Assembly (NCBI RefSeq): GCF_002846205.1
Contig: NZ_PHKV01000002.1
Coordinates: 620,001 to 684,000, forward strand
Direction of reading: 5' to 3'
Origin: Xanthomonas prunicola
GTDB taxonomy: Bacteria; Pseudomonadota; Gammaproteobacteria; Xanthomonadales; Xanthomonadaceae
DNA: 64,000 bases
The notes beneath the pieces were generated by a model, which did not search any database, was not told where the DNA came from, and was given only the letters and a program-made list of their open reading frames with translations. How positions within the stretch are numbered: position 1 is the stretch's first letter; each line of letters begins with the position of its first letter. Made by a program: the position numbers and the translations under genes. Of the stretch, positions 40,441-49,512 are shown in pieces.

Positions 40441-41529
40441 ATGAGCGTAGCCGCGCAGTTCGAGATCGACTATCTGCAGTACATGGACGCGGACGGCCAA
40501 TGGGTCCGCGACGACCTTCCCGCCGACGCTGCCAACCCGCAGCAGCTGCTCGCCCTGTTCAAGCGCATGTTGTTCGTGCGCACCTTCGACACCAAATCGG
40601 TGGCCCTGCAGCGCACCGGCAAGCTGGGCACCTACGCGGCCTGCATCGGCCACGAAGCCACGCATGTAGGCATTGGCGCTTCGATGCGCAGCGGCGATGT
40701 GTTCGCGCCCAGCTACCGCGAGTACGGCACCATGTTCGAACGCGGCGTGCGCCCGCGCGATGTGCTGCTGTATTGGGGCGGCGACGAACGCGGCAGCGAC
40801 TATCCGCGCGATGCCGATGCGGCGATCGACTTCCCGATCTGCGTGCCGATTTCCACCCAGTGCCTGCATGCGGCCGGTTCGGCGTTGTCGTTCAAGCTGC
40901 AGAACAAGCCGCAGGTGGCAGTGGCCTGCTGCGGCGATGGCGGCAGCTCCAAGACCGACTTCTATGCCGCGCTCAATTCCGCCGGCGCCTATAAGCTGCC
41001 GCTGATCCTGTGCGTGATCAACAACGGTTGGGCGATCTCGGTGCCGCGCTCGGCGCAGACCGGCGCGCAGACGCTCGCACAGAAGGGCCTGGCCGGCGGC
41101 CTGCATTGCCTGCAGGTGGACGGCAACGACTTGGTTGCCGTGCTCGAAGCCATGCGTCAGGCCCGCGTGCGTGCGCTGGCCGGCGATGGCGGCACGGTGA
41201 TCGAGTTCCTGACCTATCGCCTGTCCGACCACACCACCGCCGACGACGCGCGGCGCTATCGCGGCGAAGAAGAGGTCAAGCAGGGCTGGGCTCTCGAACC
41301 GCTGCTGCGCCTGCGCCGCTATCTCACTGCGCAGGGTCTGTGGGACGAGGCGCAGGAAGAAGCCTGGAAAGCAGAATGCAGCGCGCGCGTGGACGAAGAG
41401 GTCAACGCCTATCTCAACACGCCGGTGCAGCCAGTCGAAGCGATGTTCGATTACCTCTACGGCGACCCGCCGGCCGAGTTGCTGGCACAGCGCGCCGAAG
41501 TGATGGCGCTGGAGTCGCGTCATGGATGA
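40441..41529 (+). CDS. 2-oxoacid dehydrogenase E1 component, alpha subunit
   Basis: 362 residues from the ATG at 40441 (MSVAAQFEIDYLQYMDADG), preceded by GAAGGTG. The thiamine-diphosphate motif is GDGGSSKTDFYAALNSAGAY followed about 10 residues later by VINNGWAISVP; RLSDHTTADDARRYR carries the phosphorylation-loop region of E1 alpha. The sequence is of the branched-chain/pyruvate alpha2-beta2 type (bkdA1 or pdhA-like). With E1 beta and E2 in the same operon and no E3, it would borrow a lipoamide dehydrogenase from elsewhere. Substrate (branched-chain 2-oxoacids or pyruvate) is not decided by sequence reading. Confidence 0.93.
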   Translation: MSVAAQFEIDYLQYMDADGQWVRDDLPADAANPQQLLALFKRMLFVRTFDTKSVALQRTGKLGTYAACIGHEATHVGIGASMRSGDVFAPSYREYGTMFERGVRPRDVLLYWGGDERGSDYPRDADAAIDFPICVPISTQCLHAAGSALSFKLQNKPQVAVACCGDGGSSKTDFYAALNSAGAYKLPLILCVINNGWAISVPRSAQTGAQTLAQKGLAGGLHCLQVDGNDLVAVLEAMRQARVRALAGDGGTVIEFLTYRLSDHTTADDARRYRGEEEVKQGWALEPLLRLRRYLTAQGLWDEAQEEAWKAECSARVDEEVNAYLNTPVQPVEAMFDYLYGDPPAELLAQRAEVMALESRHG

Positions 41530-41608
41530 GCTCAAGCATGTGCCCGCAGAGACGTCGCAGCACGCCAGTGCCCCTTACAACGCTGCGGCAACGCGCGGAG
41601 AGATCGCC

Positions 41609-42592
41609 ATGAGTTCGCCCATCACCTTGATCGAAGCCATCACCCAGGCACTGGCCTGGGAGCTGGAACACGACCCCGCGGTGCTGGTGCTGGGCGAGGA
41701 TGTCGGCGTCAACGGCGGCGTGTTCCGCGCCACCGCCGGCCTGCAGCAACGCTTCGGCAGCGCGCGCGTGCTGGACACGCCACTGGACGAAACCACCATC
41801 GCCGGGTTGAGCGTCGGGCTGGCCGCGCAAGGCATGAAGCCGGTGGCCGAGGCGCAGTTCGACGGCTTCGTGTATCCCATGGTCGATCACCTGATCTGCC
41901 ACGCCGCACGCCTGCGTAACCGCACCCGTGGCCGCCTGCATTGCCCGATGGTGCTGCGCGTGCCGTGGGGCGGCGGCATCCGCGCGCCGGAACATCACAG
42001 CGAAGCCAACGAAGCCATCTTCACCAACGTGCCCGGCCTGCGCGTGGTGCTGCCATCGTCGCCGCAGCGCGCATACGGCCTGTTGCTGGCGGCGATCCGC
42101 GACCCGGATCCGGTGATCTACATGGAACCCAAGCGCATCTATCGCCAGTACAAGGAAGTGGTCGCCAACGATGGCGAAGCGCTTCCGCTGGATGTCTGCT
42201 TCGTGCTGCGCGACGGCACCGATGTCACCCTGGTGACCTGGGGCGCGCAGGTCAAAGAAGCGCTGGAAGCGGCCGACCAACTCGCCGGCGAAGGCATCAG
42301 CGCCGAAGTCATCGACGTGGCGACGCTGCGCCCGCTGGACTTCGACACCATCGCCGAATCGGTCGCCAAGACCGGCCGCTGCGTGATCGTGCAGGAAGCC
42401 CCGCGCACTGCCGGTTTCGGCGCAGAAATCGCCGCACGCCTGGCGGAAAAATCGATGTACGACCTGGTGGCACCGGTCGAACGCGTCACCGGTTACGACA
42501 CGCATATCCCGCTGTTCCGGCTGGAAATGAAGTACCTGCCGAGCGTGGAGCGCATCGTGACCGCGGCACGTCGCGCGGTGGCAGCCGGCTGA
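41609..42592 (+). CDS. 2-oxoacid dehydrogenase E1 component, beta subunit
   Basis: 327 residues from the ATG at 41609, which has GGAGAG six bases upstream; an earlier in-frame ATG at 41522 overlaps the alpha gene and would add 29 low-complexity residues, and is a real alternative. Transketolase-like pyrimidine domain: VLVLGEDVGVNGGVFRATAG, DTPLDETTIAGLSVGLAAQG and QFDGFVYPMVDHLI. C-terminal domain: PAPIVKGRE-type part replaced by EVIDVATLRPLDFDTIAESV and VIVQEAPRTAGFGAEIAA, as in BkdA2/PdhB. It pairs with the alpha subunit just upstream to form E1. Confidence 0.93.
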   Translation: MSSPITLIEAITQALAWELEHDPAVLVLGEDVGVNGGVFRATAGLQQRFGSARVLDTPLDETTIAGLSVGLAAQGMKPVAEAQFDGFVYPMVDHLICHAARLRNRTRGRLHCPMVLRVPWGGGIRAPEHHSEANEAIFTNVPGLRVVLPSSPQRAYGLLLAAIRDPDPVIYMEPKRIYRQYKEVVANDGEALPLDVCFVLRDGTDVTLVTWGAQVKEALEAADQLAGEGISAEVIDVATLRPLDFDTIAESVAKTGRCVIVQEAPRTAGFGAEIAARLAEKSMYDLVAPVERVTGYDTHIPLFRLEMKYLPSVERIVTAARRAVAAG

Positions 42593-42593
42593 T

Positions 42594-42977
42594 ATGCGCG
42601 CCCGTCTGCTTTGCGAACACCGCGCCGCCTACGCCAACCCGGTCCGCTTCCAGGCAGGCCAGCAGGTGAGCGTGGGCGTGCGCGACGAAGAATGGCCGGC
42701 GTTTGCCTGGGTCACGACCGACGGTGGCCGTGCCGGCTGGGCGCCACTGGCCTGGCTGCGCCCGCTGGGCGACGGCAGGGCTGAAGCCCTGCGCGATTAC
42801 GACGCACGCGAACTCGATGCCCAGGCAGGCGAGGACGTGTTGCTGCATCACGAACACGGTGGTTGGTGGTGGTCCGAGCGTGCCGATGGCACGCAGGGCT
42901 GGCTGCCGGCTGCCGACCTTGAACTCCTCGACGACACCACGCCGCAGCTGCCTGCCGCGCAAGAGAATCTGCCATGA
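42594..42977 (+). CDS. SH3-like domain protein within the dehydrogenase operon
   Basis: 127 residues, apparently two SH3-type repeats: one in the N-terminal half (VSVGVRDEEWPAFAWVTTDG, GRAGWAPLAWL) and a second from RDYDARELDAQAGEDVLL to WWWSERADGTQGWLPAADLE, which reads like a eukaryotic-style SH3 (ALRDYDA at the start, WW in the middle, GWLPAADLELL at the end). Starts one base after the E1 beta stop and overlaps the E2 start by four, so it is made with the complex. It could help E1-E2 assembly or bind proline/alanine-rich linkers of E2; this is inference. Confidence 0.82.
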   Translation: MRARLLCEHRAAYANPVRFQAGQQVSVGVRDEEWPAFAWVTTDGGRAGWAPLAWLRPLGDGRAEALRDYDARELDAQAGEDVLLHHEHGGWWWSERADGTQGWLPAADLELLDDTTPQLPAAQENLP

Positions 42978-44503
42978 GCGACAACAAGACTTTCCACCTG
43001 CCCGACCTGGGCGAAGGCCTGCCCGACGCCACCATCGTCGAATGGTTCGTCAAGGAGGGCGACAGCGTCCGCCTGGACGACCCGCTGGTGTCGATGGAAA
43101 CCGCCAAGGCGGTGGTCGAAGTGCCCTCGCCGTTTTCCGGCACCGTGGTCAAGCTGGCCGGTGCGGCCGGCGATGTGATCGTGACCGGTTCCATGCTGGC
43201 GCAGTTCGCACTGGATGCCTCGCAGCCGCAGCGCGCCGACGGTCAGGACACCGGTCATGGACATGGTCACGGCGGCAGCGCACAGGCGGCAACGCCGAGC
43301 ACCGGACAGAGCGCGGCTGGCCCGACCGAACGTGTGGTCGCCTCCGACAACGGTGGCGAGATCGCCGATGCGGAGACAGCTTCCAGTGCCGCAGGCGAGC
43401 GCGATGACGCAGGCACCGTGGTCGGTGCGATGCAGAGCTCCAACACCGTGCAGAGCGAACAGGCCATCGCAGTCGGCGGCGTCCGCGCCATGCCGGTCGT
43501 GCGCGCGCTCGCCCGCAAGCTGCGCGTGGATCTGGCGCAGGTCCGCGCCACCGGACCGGACGGCACGGTGACGCTGGCGGACGTGAAGCAGGCGGCGGCT
43601 GCAGGGACCGCGCAGCCCTCATCCGGCGCGCATGGCGCGCCGACCTCTCCCGCCAGCGGGAGAGATGGTTCGTTCGCCAGTGGTCCGTTCGCTGAAGGTG
43701 GCAGAGCCACCGGGATCGCTGACCACGGCAGGGCTCGACCGGCAACGGCGACCCTTCTCCCGCCTGCGGGAGAAGGTGCCCGCAGGGCGGATGAGGGCCA
43801 GCATCGCTCCGCCCTCTCCACCAGCGGCAAACCCATGCGCACCCAGCCGCCAGGCGTGGTCGTCAAGGGCCAACCGGAGCAACTCAAGGGCGTGCGCCGC
43901 AACATGGCACGCGTGATGGCCGACGCGCATACCAAGGTGGTGCCGACCACGCTCAACGACGATGCCGATCTGCACGCCTGGCAACCGGGCAACGATGTCA
44001 CCGTGCGTCTGGTGCGCGGCATCGTGCGTGCCTGCCAGGCCGTGCCCGCGCTCAACGCCTGGTTCGACGGCGACGCACTTAGCCGCACCCTGCACAACCA
44101 GATCGATATCGGCATTGCCGTGGATACCGAAGAAGGCCTGTTCGTGCCGGCGTTGCGCAACGCCGACATGCTGGACGCGCACGGTATCCGTGAAAGCGTC
44201 AACCGGCTGCGCCAGCAGGTGGAAAATCGCAGCATCGCTGCGTCCGAATTGAGCGGCTACACCATCTCGCTGTCCAACTTCGGGATGTTCGCCGGCCGCT
44301 ACGCCACCCCGGTGGTGGTGCCACCCTGCGTGGCCATCGTGGCCGCCGGCCGTGCGCGTTACCAGCTCACCCCGGTAATGGGCGGGGTGGAAACCCACAA
44401 GGTGATGCCGTTGTCGCTGACCTTCGATCACCGCGCCGCCACCGGCGGCGAAGCTGCACGCTTCCTGCGTGCATTGCTGGACGATCTGGCGTTGGCCAAC
44501 TGA
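42974..44503 (+). CDS. 2-oxoacid dehydrogenase E2 component (lipoyl acyltransferase)
   Basis: 509 residues. N-terminal lipoyl domain with the modified lysine Lys45 in VSMETAKAVVEV; a His/Gly/Ser/Ala linker; a peripheral-subunit-binding domain (about 172-208, PVVRALARKLRVDLAQVRAT, GPDGTVTLADV); a second linker; then the catalytic domain from about 290. The active-site segment is LTFDHRAATGGEAARFLRAL: the catalytic His is kept, but the Asp of the usual HRxxDG is Thr here. Residues about 217-286 of the second linker are encoded by two REP-like palindromes. No E3 gene follows. Confidence 0.93.
   Translation: MSDNKTFHLPDLGEGLPDATIVEWFVKEGDSVRLDDPLVSMETAKAVVEVPSPFSGTVVKLAGAAGDVIVTGSMLAQFALDASQPQRADGQDTGHGHGHGGSAQAATPSTGQSAAGPTERVVASDNGGEIADAETASSAAGERDDAGTVVGAMQSSNTVQSEQAIAVGGVRAMPVVRALARKLRVDLAQVRATGPDGTVTLADVKQAAAAGTAQPSSGAHGAPTSPASGRDGSFASGPFAEGGRATGIADHGRARPATATLLPPAGEGARRADEGQHRSALSTSGKPMRTQPPGVVVKGQPEQLKGVRRNMARVMADAHTKVVPTTLNDDADLHAWQPGNDVTVRLVRGIVRACQAVPALNAWFDGDALSRTLHNQIDIGIAVDTEEGLFVPALRNADMLDAHGIRESVNRLRQQVENRSIAASELSGYTISLSNFGMFAGRYATPVVVPPCVAIVAAGRARYQLTPVMGGVETHKVMPLSLTFDHRAATGGEAARFLRALLDDLALAN
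43645..43664. repeat. REP-like palindrome inside the E2 gene, copy 1
   Basis: CTCTCCCGC-CA-GCGGGAGAG, perfect nine-base arms, within the coding sequence of the E2 linker. The same core (CTCCCGC...GCGGGAG) recurs 100 bases later. Such elements are normally intergenic in Xanthomonas. Confidence 0.8.
43754..43775. repeat. REP-like palindrome inside the E2 gene, copy 2
   Basis: CTTCTCCCGC-CT-GCGGGAGAAG, perfect ten-base arms, followed by GGTGCCCGCAGGGCGGATGA, which I recognise as the flank of a common Xanthomonas intergenic repeat. It is read in frame as part of the E2 linker (LLPPAGEGARRADEG). Confidence 0.82.
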
Positions 44504-44511
44504 GTCTGGCT

Positions 44512-44537
44512 ACGTCGGCGCCGTGAGGCGCCGACGT
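44512..44537 (+). terminator. Hairpin after the E2 gene
   Basis: Perfect 11-bp stem ACGTCGGCGCC / GGCGCCGACGT with GTGA loop, nine bases after the E2 stop. No T-run follows, so termination strength is uncertain. The other 260 bases up to the helicase gene show nothing else. Confidence 0.55.
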
Positions 44538-44796
44538 GCGTTGCAGGGTGTGACCCGGACGATTGGATCGCATCACCTGCACGCATGCAGGTGCGTACGT
44601 TTCTGGATGTTGCTCACGATCAATCGCGATCACGTGCGGCGAAACAGCACCTGTGGTGCAGACCGCACAAGTCCGCTCATGGCATCCAGTCACAGGTCAC
44701 CTGTCGCCGGCACCGACACGCAGATAAGCGCCACACCGCATCTGCCGGTGCGACATACATCGAGCGCAATGGCGCCAATGCCTGGATAATCGGCGC

Positions 44797-46113
44797 ATGT
44801 CATTTCTCGATCTCTCGCTGTCGTCGCAGCTGCAGCCGTTCTTCGATACCGCCCTGGCCAAGGCCGGCGTGCGCACACCCACGCCGATCCAGCAGCAGGC
44901 GATCCCGCCGATGCTGGCCGGGCGCGATCTGATTGCGATGGCGCAGACCGGCTCCGGCAAAACGCTGGCCTATGCGCTGCCGCTGCTGCAGCAACGCTGC
45001 CTGGCGCCCGATACCGCCCCACGCGTGCTCGGTGCGCTGGTGCTGGTGCCCACGCGCGAACTCGCCGCGCAGGTGGAGGAAACGTTGCGCCAACTGGCCG
45101 CGCATCTGCCGCGTCGCCTGAAAAGCGTCGTGGCCACCGGCGGGAGTTCGATCAATCCACAGCTGATGGCGTTGCGCGGCGGCGCCGACATCGTTGTGGC
45201 CACGCCCGGCCGGCTGCTGGATCTGATCGCGCACAACGCGCTGCATCTGAGCGAGATCGCCACGCTGGTCCTGGACGAAGCCGACCGCTTGCTCGCGCTG
45301 GGCTTTGGTGCCGAACTCGATCGCATCCTGGCCTTGCTGCCGGCGCAGCGGCAAACCGTGCTGTTTTCGGCCACGTTTCCGCCCGCCATCGCATCGCTGG
45401 CCAAGCGGCGTCTGCGCGACCCATTGCGCATCACTATCGAAGCAACACCCGAACAGGCACCGGAGATCGCACAACGCGCCATCGCGGTCGATGCCGGCCA
45501 GCGCACACAGCTGCTGCGTCATCTGCTGCAGGAACACGCGTGGCCGCAGCTACTGGTGTTCGTCGCCAGCCGCCACACTGCAGACAAGGTCGCCGAAAAA
45601 TTGAGCAAGGCCGGTATCGCCGCATTGCCGCTGCACGGCGAATTGAGTCAGGGCCGCCGCGAACGCACGCTACGCGCCTTCAAACAGGCGGACGTGCAGG
45701 TGCTGGTGGCCACCGATCTGGCCGGGCGCGGCATCGACATCGAGGCACTGCCGGCGGTGCTCAATTACGACCTGCCCCGCTCCACCGTCGACTACACCCA
45801 CCGCATCGGCCGCACCGCACGGGCCGGCGCCAGCGGCGTGGCGATCAGCTTCGTCACTGCCGACAGTGCGCAGCAGTGGCGGCTGATCGAAAAACGCCAG
45901 GGCCTGCGCGTGCCGACCAGCGTGATCGAAGGCTTCGCGCCAACCCCGGCCGAGGCGCCCACCGGCGATGCACACGACGCAGCGGTGCGGGCAGCGGATG
46001 ACAACGGCGGCATCAAGGGCAAGCGGCCAAGCAAGAAGGACAAATTGCGTGCGGCGGCGCAGGCGCAGACCGGCAAGCCGGACCAAGCGCGGCCAACGCA
46101 CCGTAGGGAGTAG
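44797..46113 (+). CDS. DEAD-box ATP-dependent RNA helicase (RhlE-like)
   Basis: 438 residues with the full motif set: Q motif region TPTPIQQQAIPPMLAGRDL, Walker A AQTGSGKT, PTRELAAQ, TPGRLLDL, DEAD in VLDEADRLLALGFG, SAT in VLFSATFP, then ATDLAGRGIDIEALP and HRIGRTARAGASG. The short basic C-terminal tail (GKRPSKKDKLRAAAQAQ) is the RhlE type rather than the long DeaD type. Unwinds structured RNA, commonly with roles in ribosome assembly, cold growth or mRNA decay. Stands alone. Confidence 0.94.
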   Translation: MSFLDLSLSSQLQPFFDTALAKAGVRTPTPIQQQAIPPMLAGRDLIAMAQTGSGKTLAYALPLLQQRCLAPDTAPRVLGALVLVPTRELAAQVEETLRQLAAHLPRRLKSVVATGGSSINPQLMALRGGADIVVATPGRLLDLIAHNALHLSEIATLVLDEADRLLALGFGAELDRILALLPAQRQTVLFSATFPPAIASLAKRRLRDPLRITIEATPEQAPEIAQRAIAVDAGQRTQLLRHLLQEHAWPQLLVFVASRHTADKVAEKLSKAGIAALPLHGELSQGRRERTLRAFKQADVQVLVATDLAGRGIDIEALPAVLNYDLPRSTVDYTHRIGRTARAGASGVAISFVTADSAQQWRLIEKRQGLRVPTSVIEGFAPTPAEAPTGDAHDAAVRAADDNGGIKGKRPSKKDKLRAAAQAQTGKPDQARPTHRRE

Positions 46114-46343
46114 TCGTCAGGCAGATGCCGCCATCCAGCGCCAGCGGGCTGGCGGGTGGCTGCGCAACGTCCGTTGGTGGCCTGCAAGCACCTGCGCACG
46201 ATGGGGCACTGCAAACTTCATGCGGTCCGTGCACGTTGGCAACCGGAAGCCAATGTGCGCGATTCTTCCGCAGCGACGCAGGTAACAGCGCCCTGAGGGT
46301 CTGCCACCCCGCAGCGGTCCGCCGCAGGCAGGGAGCAGCGAAC

Positions 46344-46679
46344 TCAGTCCTGCTCGAAATCCAGCTCGCCATCACCGAATGCATGGTCGCTCTCAGCGCG
46401 CGGCATGCGCTTGCCCGGCTTGCGCAGGATTTCGACGAAGAACTGGTCGCCCCCTTCGGCAGTGAGCGCGTTGATCGAGCGGATCAGCTCGGCCGGCGGC
46501 AGTGCCACGGCGCTGGCTTCATCCACACCGAAGCGCATGTCGAAGTCCCAGTAGTCCGCGCCTTCCGGCAGGTCCTTGCGGCGCTCGCGGCGGATGTACT
46601 TGCGGATATCGTTCTTGCTGGATTCCAGCAGACGATCGCGGTTCTTGCCTTCGAGGTTGAGCTGGTAGGTCTTGCGCAT
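46344..46679 (-). CDS. DUF6172-like small protein
   Basis: 111 residues from the ATG at 46679 (MRKTYQLNLEGKNRDRLLES). The highly basic middle NDIRKYIRRERRKDLPEGAD followed by YWDFDMRFG and the ALPPAELIRSINAL region is strongly conserved across many proteobacteria in a family of unknown function that I recall as DUF6172. No signal or membrane segment; probably nucleic-acid or ribosome associated given the basic patch (inference). An upstream in-frame extension has no support. Confidence 0.8.
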   Translation of the reverse strand: MRKTYQLNLEGKNRDRLLESSKNDIRKYIRRERRKDLPEGADYWDFDMRFGVDEASAVALPPAELIRSINALTAEGGDQFFVEILRKPGKRMPRAESDHAFGDGELDFEQD

Positions 46680-46948
46680 GGCGACATCGGTTGTGGGAAC
46701 TGGCCGCCTATTGTGAGGCCAAGGCGGCATCACGGGCGAATCCGGCGTCCTCCGGTGCTGCCAGCCCTCGCGCTCCGCAGTGCACGCGCCATGGCTGCCA
46801 CTGCATGACAGCCTCCGGCCCAGCAGTCGCTTTCCCTGCACCAACCGCCCTGCGGTAGCCCAGGCCACGCGGCGTGTGCAGGGCCGAGCAGCGTTTCGAT
46901 CGCTGCGATGCCACGCATGCGATGGCATCGCAGCATGCCCGGGGCGAC

Positions 46949-47380
46949 TCAATCGGCGTGGAAACGAACGCCTTCATTGAGCTTGCATTGATACGCCAGC
47001 AGCGGCCCACGTTGCTGCAGGCCGGGGAGGTCATACATATAGGTGGTGAAGCGCAAGCTGCCATCCGGGCGCAGTTGGTAGCGCATGAATTGCTGGATCG
47101 GCTTGCCGTCGTTGGCCACGGTGAAATGCGCATCGGAAAAAGCCACGGTGCCGTCCGCGGTGATGCGATAGGCATCGACATGGCGACCGCCGCGGGTCTG
47201 GGTGACCGGGGTGCCTTCTTCGGGCGTGCAACGTGCAAGGTCGGTGCTCACACTGACGTCGTAACCGGCGTCCAGGGCAGCGAGAACTTCGGCGCGGTTA
47301 TTCAGCGATTCGGTGGCCAGAGCGGGCAGCGCACATACGCATAGCGTGGCAAACATCGCGGCAGGAACAAGACGTGGCAT
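46949..47380 (-). CDS. virK: VirK-family secreted protein
   Basis: 143 residues from the ATG at 47380, with a Sec signal peptide (AAMFATLCVCALPALA). Mature part: NNRAEVLAALDAGYDVSVST, DLARC, then VAFSDAHFTV and QQFMRYQLRPDGSLRFTTYM, which match the VirK family first described in Agrobacterium and present in Xanthomonas, where homologues are tied to the virulence regulon. Its biochemical role is unknown. The product is likely periplasmic or secreted. Identity rests on the FSDxHF and QFMRY-L-PDG patterns. Confidence 0.85.
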   Translation of the reverse strand: MPRLVPAAMFATLCVCALPALATESLNNRAEVLAALDAGYDVSVSTDLARCTPEEGTPVTQTRGGRHVDAYRITADGTVAFSDAHFTVANDGKPIQQFMRYQLRPDGSLRFTTYMYDLPGLQQRGPLLAYQCKLNEGVRFHAD

Positions 47381-47724
47381 GGCGGACTCCAGGCAGATGA
47401 AGGGATGCACGACCTGAGCTCTCAAGCACTCAGGCCCGCCAACATGACCCAGTTCGTGCGGCATCGGCGCGCGGCGCTACGCATCACGCGGCATGATTGC
47501 GCTGCCTGGCGGACGCCGCGCACAGATCCAGGGTCTGGCTGTCACTCAGCGCACTGCGACAGATTGGCTCTGCGCGAGCGCGCATACGCGGCTCGAGACG
47601 CGATCGAGATCGTCGCCGACCAGGCGCGGCAACCCGGATCCTCATCTACGCACCGCACACGCCCTCGCTGCCGATAGAACGGGCAAGCACTTGCGCCACT
47701 GCAAGATTCATCGCACCGCTACAC
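47381..47724. other. Intergenic region upstream of virK
   Basis: About 340 bases between the virK start and the end of the FAD/NAD(P)-binding gene. It should hold the virK promoter. No PIP-box-like pair (TTCGC...TTCGC), gene or repeat was recognised. Confidence 0.45.
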
Positions 47725-49134
47725 CTACACCCGCGTATTGACCTCACGCGGCACCTGCTCCGGCGTCGGTTGTAACGCTGGCGTTGCGCCAAGCAACAGC
47801 CGTTCCGCCAATGCGCGCGCGGCCACGCGCAACTCGGGCACCGCGGTGATTTCCCAATAGCGCCCACGCAATAACGGCCCTACGCAATACAGCCCCGGCA
47901 CGATCTGTCCGGCGCCATCGCGCACGCGCAGCTGCGCATCGGTGTCCACACCCAGGCCCAATGGATCGGCGCGCAATAGACCGGCTTCGCGCATGCCGGC
48001 GATCAATGGGTCGCTGGTGCGGTCGATGTCGGTATCCAAGCCCGTCGCGCGGATCACCGCATCGTAATGACCGGTCTGCGCGTCGGCAGAGCCGCGTGGG
48101 CGGATCACCGCTTCCACGCCATCAGGCACCCAGCGCGCACGCAGCAAGCGCGCGGCGGCGATCTGCAACTGGCCCGATGCCTGCAATTGCGCCAGCTGTT
48201 CGGCAGCACCGGGCGCGACGCGATGGCGCGCCACTTCCCAGTACGGGCGCAGGTGCCGCAGGAAGCGCGCACGCTGACTCAGTGCAAGGCGCTGCCACAG
48301 CGGCTGCAGATGCGGGCGCAGCGCATCCACCACGCGACGCCAATCGTCGACCACCGCGCTGAGCTGACGTACCCCGCGCAGCAGCCCGCGCAGATCGGCG
48401 TCCTTGAGCGCACGCTGCAGGTGCGGCGGCAATTCCAGGGGTGCGCCGGGCTGGCGCAGATGCGCCTGCGGTGCCAGCCCGCGCCGTGAAATGGCCAGCA
48501 AGCGGCCGCGATGACCGCGCGTGTGCAGCGTCAGGGCCACGTCCACCATGGTCAGCCCGGTACCGACGATCAACACATCGTCGTCCGGCGACAGCCGCGC
48601 CAACGCATCGCCCTGCCACGGCCAGCCGATGTAGCGCGGATGCACGCTCAAGCGCGGGCCGATCCCCGCAAGCGCCTGCGGCTGCAGCGCACCGACCGCC
48701 AGCACCACACGGTCGCTCTGGAAGGCATCGCCATTGGCCAGAAACACACGAAAGCCCTTGCGCACACGCTCCACCGCCACCGCTTCTTGCGACAGCCGCA
48801 TGATCGAGGCGTGCGCGCCACTCACCGCCGCATCCAGCTCACTGCGCAGATAGTCGCCATAGGCCAACCGCGGCAGGAACTCCAGCCTGCCGCTCTCGCC
48901 CAGATGCAGGGTGTCGGCGAAGGCGCCGGGCGCCTGCGCGTCGATGCCCAGATCCTTGGCACGCACGTTGAGCAGATGCTCTGGCCGCGCCGCGCCATAG
49001 GCAATACCGCTGCCGAAGGTGTCGGCCACGCCGACCAGGGTGATGCGTACCTGCGCATCGGCCGTCTGCGCCAGCGCACGGACCAGCGCGGTGCCGCAGA
49101 AGCCGGCGCCGATGACGGTGATATGGGTTTCCAT
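47725..49134 (-). CDS. FAD/NAD(P)-binding protein (NAD_binding_9 type)
   Basis: 469 residues from the ATG giving METHITVIGAGFCGTALVRA (Rossmann GxGxxG). Further sites: GSGIAYGAARPEHLLNVRA, typical of this family; a second dinucleotide fold around DDDVLIVGTGLTMVDVALTL; and RATGLDTDIDRTSDPLIAGM near the C-terminus. These proteins resemble HydA-like or siderophore-type N-monooxygenase relatives but mostly lack a proven reaction. Oxidation of a small molecule using NAD(P)H is the best guess. It stands alone on the minus strand, convergent to nothing on its downstream side but virK. Confidence 0.88.
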   Translation of the reverse strand: METHITVIGAGFCGTALVRALAQTADAQVRITLVGVADTFGSGIAYGAARPEHLLNVRAKDLGIDAQAPGAFADTLHLGESGRLEFLPRLAYGDYLRSELDAAVSGAHASIMRLSQEAVAVERVRKGFRVFLANGDAFQSDRVVLAVGALQPQALAGIGPRLSVHPRYIGWPWQGDALARLSPDDDVLIVGTGLTMVDVALTLHTRGHRGRLLAISRRGLAPQAHLRQPGAPLELPPHLQRALKDADLRGLLRGVRQLSAVVDDWRRVVDALRPHLQPLWQRLALSQRARFLRHLRPYWEVARHRVAPGAAEQLAQLQASGQLQIAAARLLRARWVPDGVEAVIRPRGSADAQTGHYDAVIRATGLDTDIDRTSDPLIAGMREAGLLRADPLGLGVDTDAQLRVRDGAGQIVPGLYCVGPLLRGRYWEITAVPELRVAARALAERLLLGATPALQPTPEQVPREVNTRV

Positions 49135-49512
49135 GTGCACATCTCGCTGAATGACTCGCACGTTGTGCCCGCAGCGCGCCGCCGGTGTGTAAACGTTTGG
49201 TTAGCAGCAAGCAATCAAAAACGCATGAGCTGATCGCCCGCAGTGATGAGGCTTATGGCGCAGGCAACGGCTGTTGCAGATGGCAGCGAGATGACAGCGG
49301 TCGCGACTGTATTTGGTGGTGGTGCGTGGGTCTGCGCGTGCTTGTTTTGTTGGACGCTGCGCAATGCGGCACCCGGTCTGCGCCCTGCTCGACTTACGCG
49401 TGCAAGTCAAACACGGACAGATTTCGTAGACATGCCGGAGTTAGCAACACACGCAGCGAACGTGCATCGCCCGGCTGTCTGATAATGCAGGTTTCCAACT
49501 CGAGTGCCCGCC
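49135..49512. other. Divergent promoter region
   Basis: About 380 bases between the divergently read FAD/NAD(P)-binding gene and the SDR gene. Frames through it lack protein features. Both promoters must lie here; I could not place them. Confidence 0.45.

Noticed and set aside
43665-43695. PIP-box-like TTCGC pair
   Set aside because: The two TTCGC units are only about 10 bases apart instead of 15 and lie inside the E2 coding sequence.
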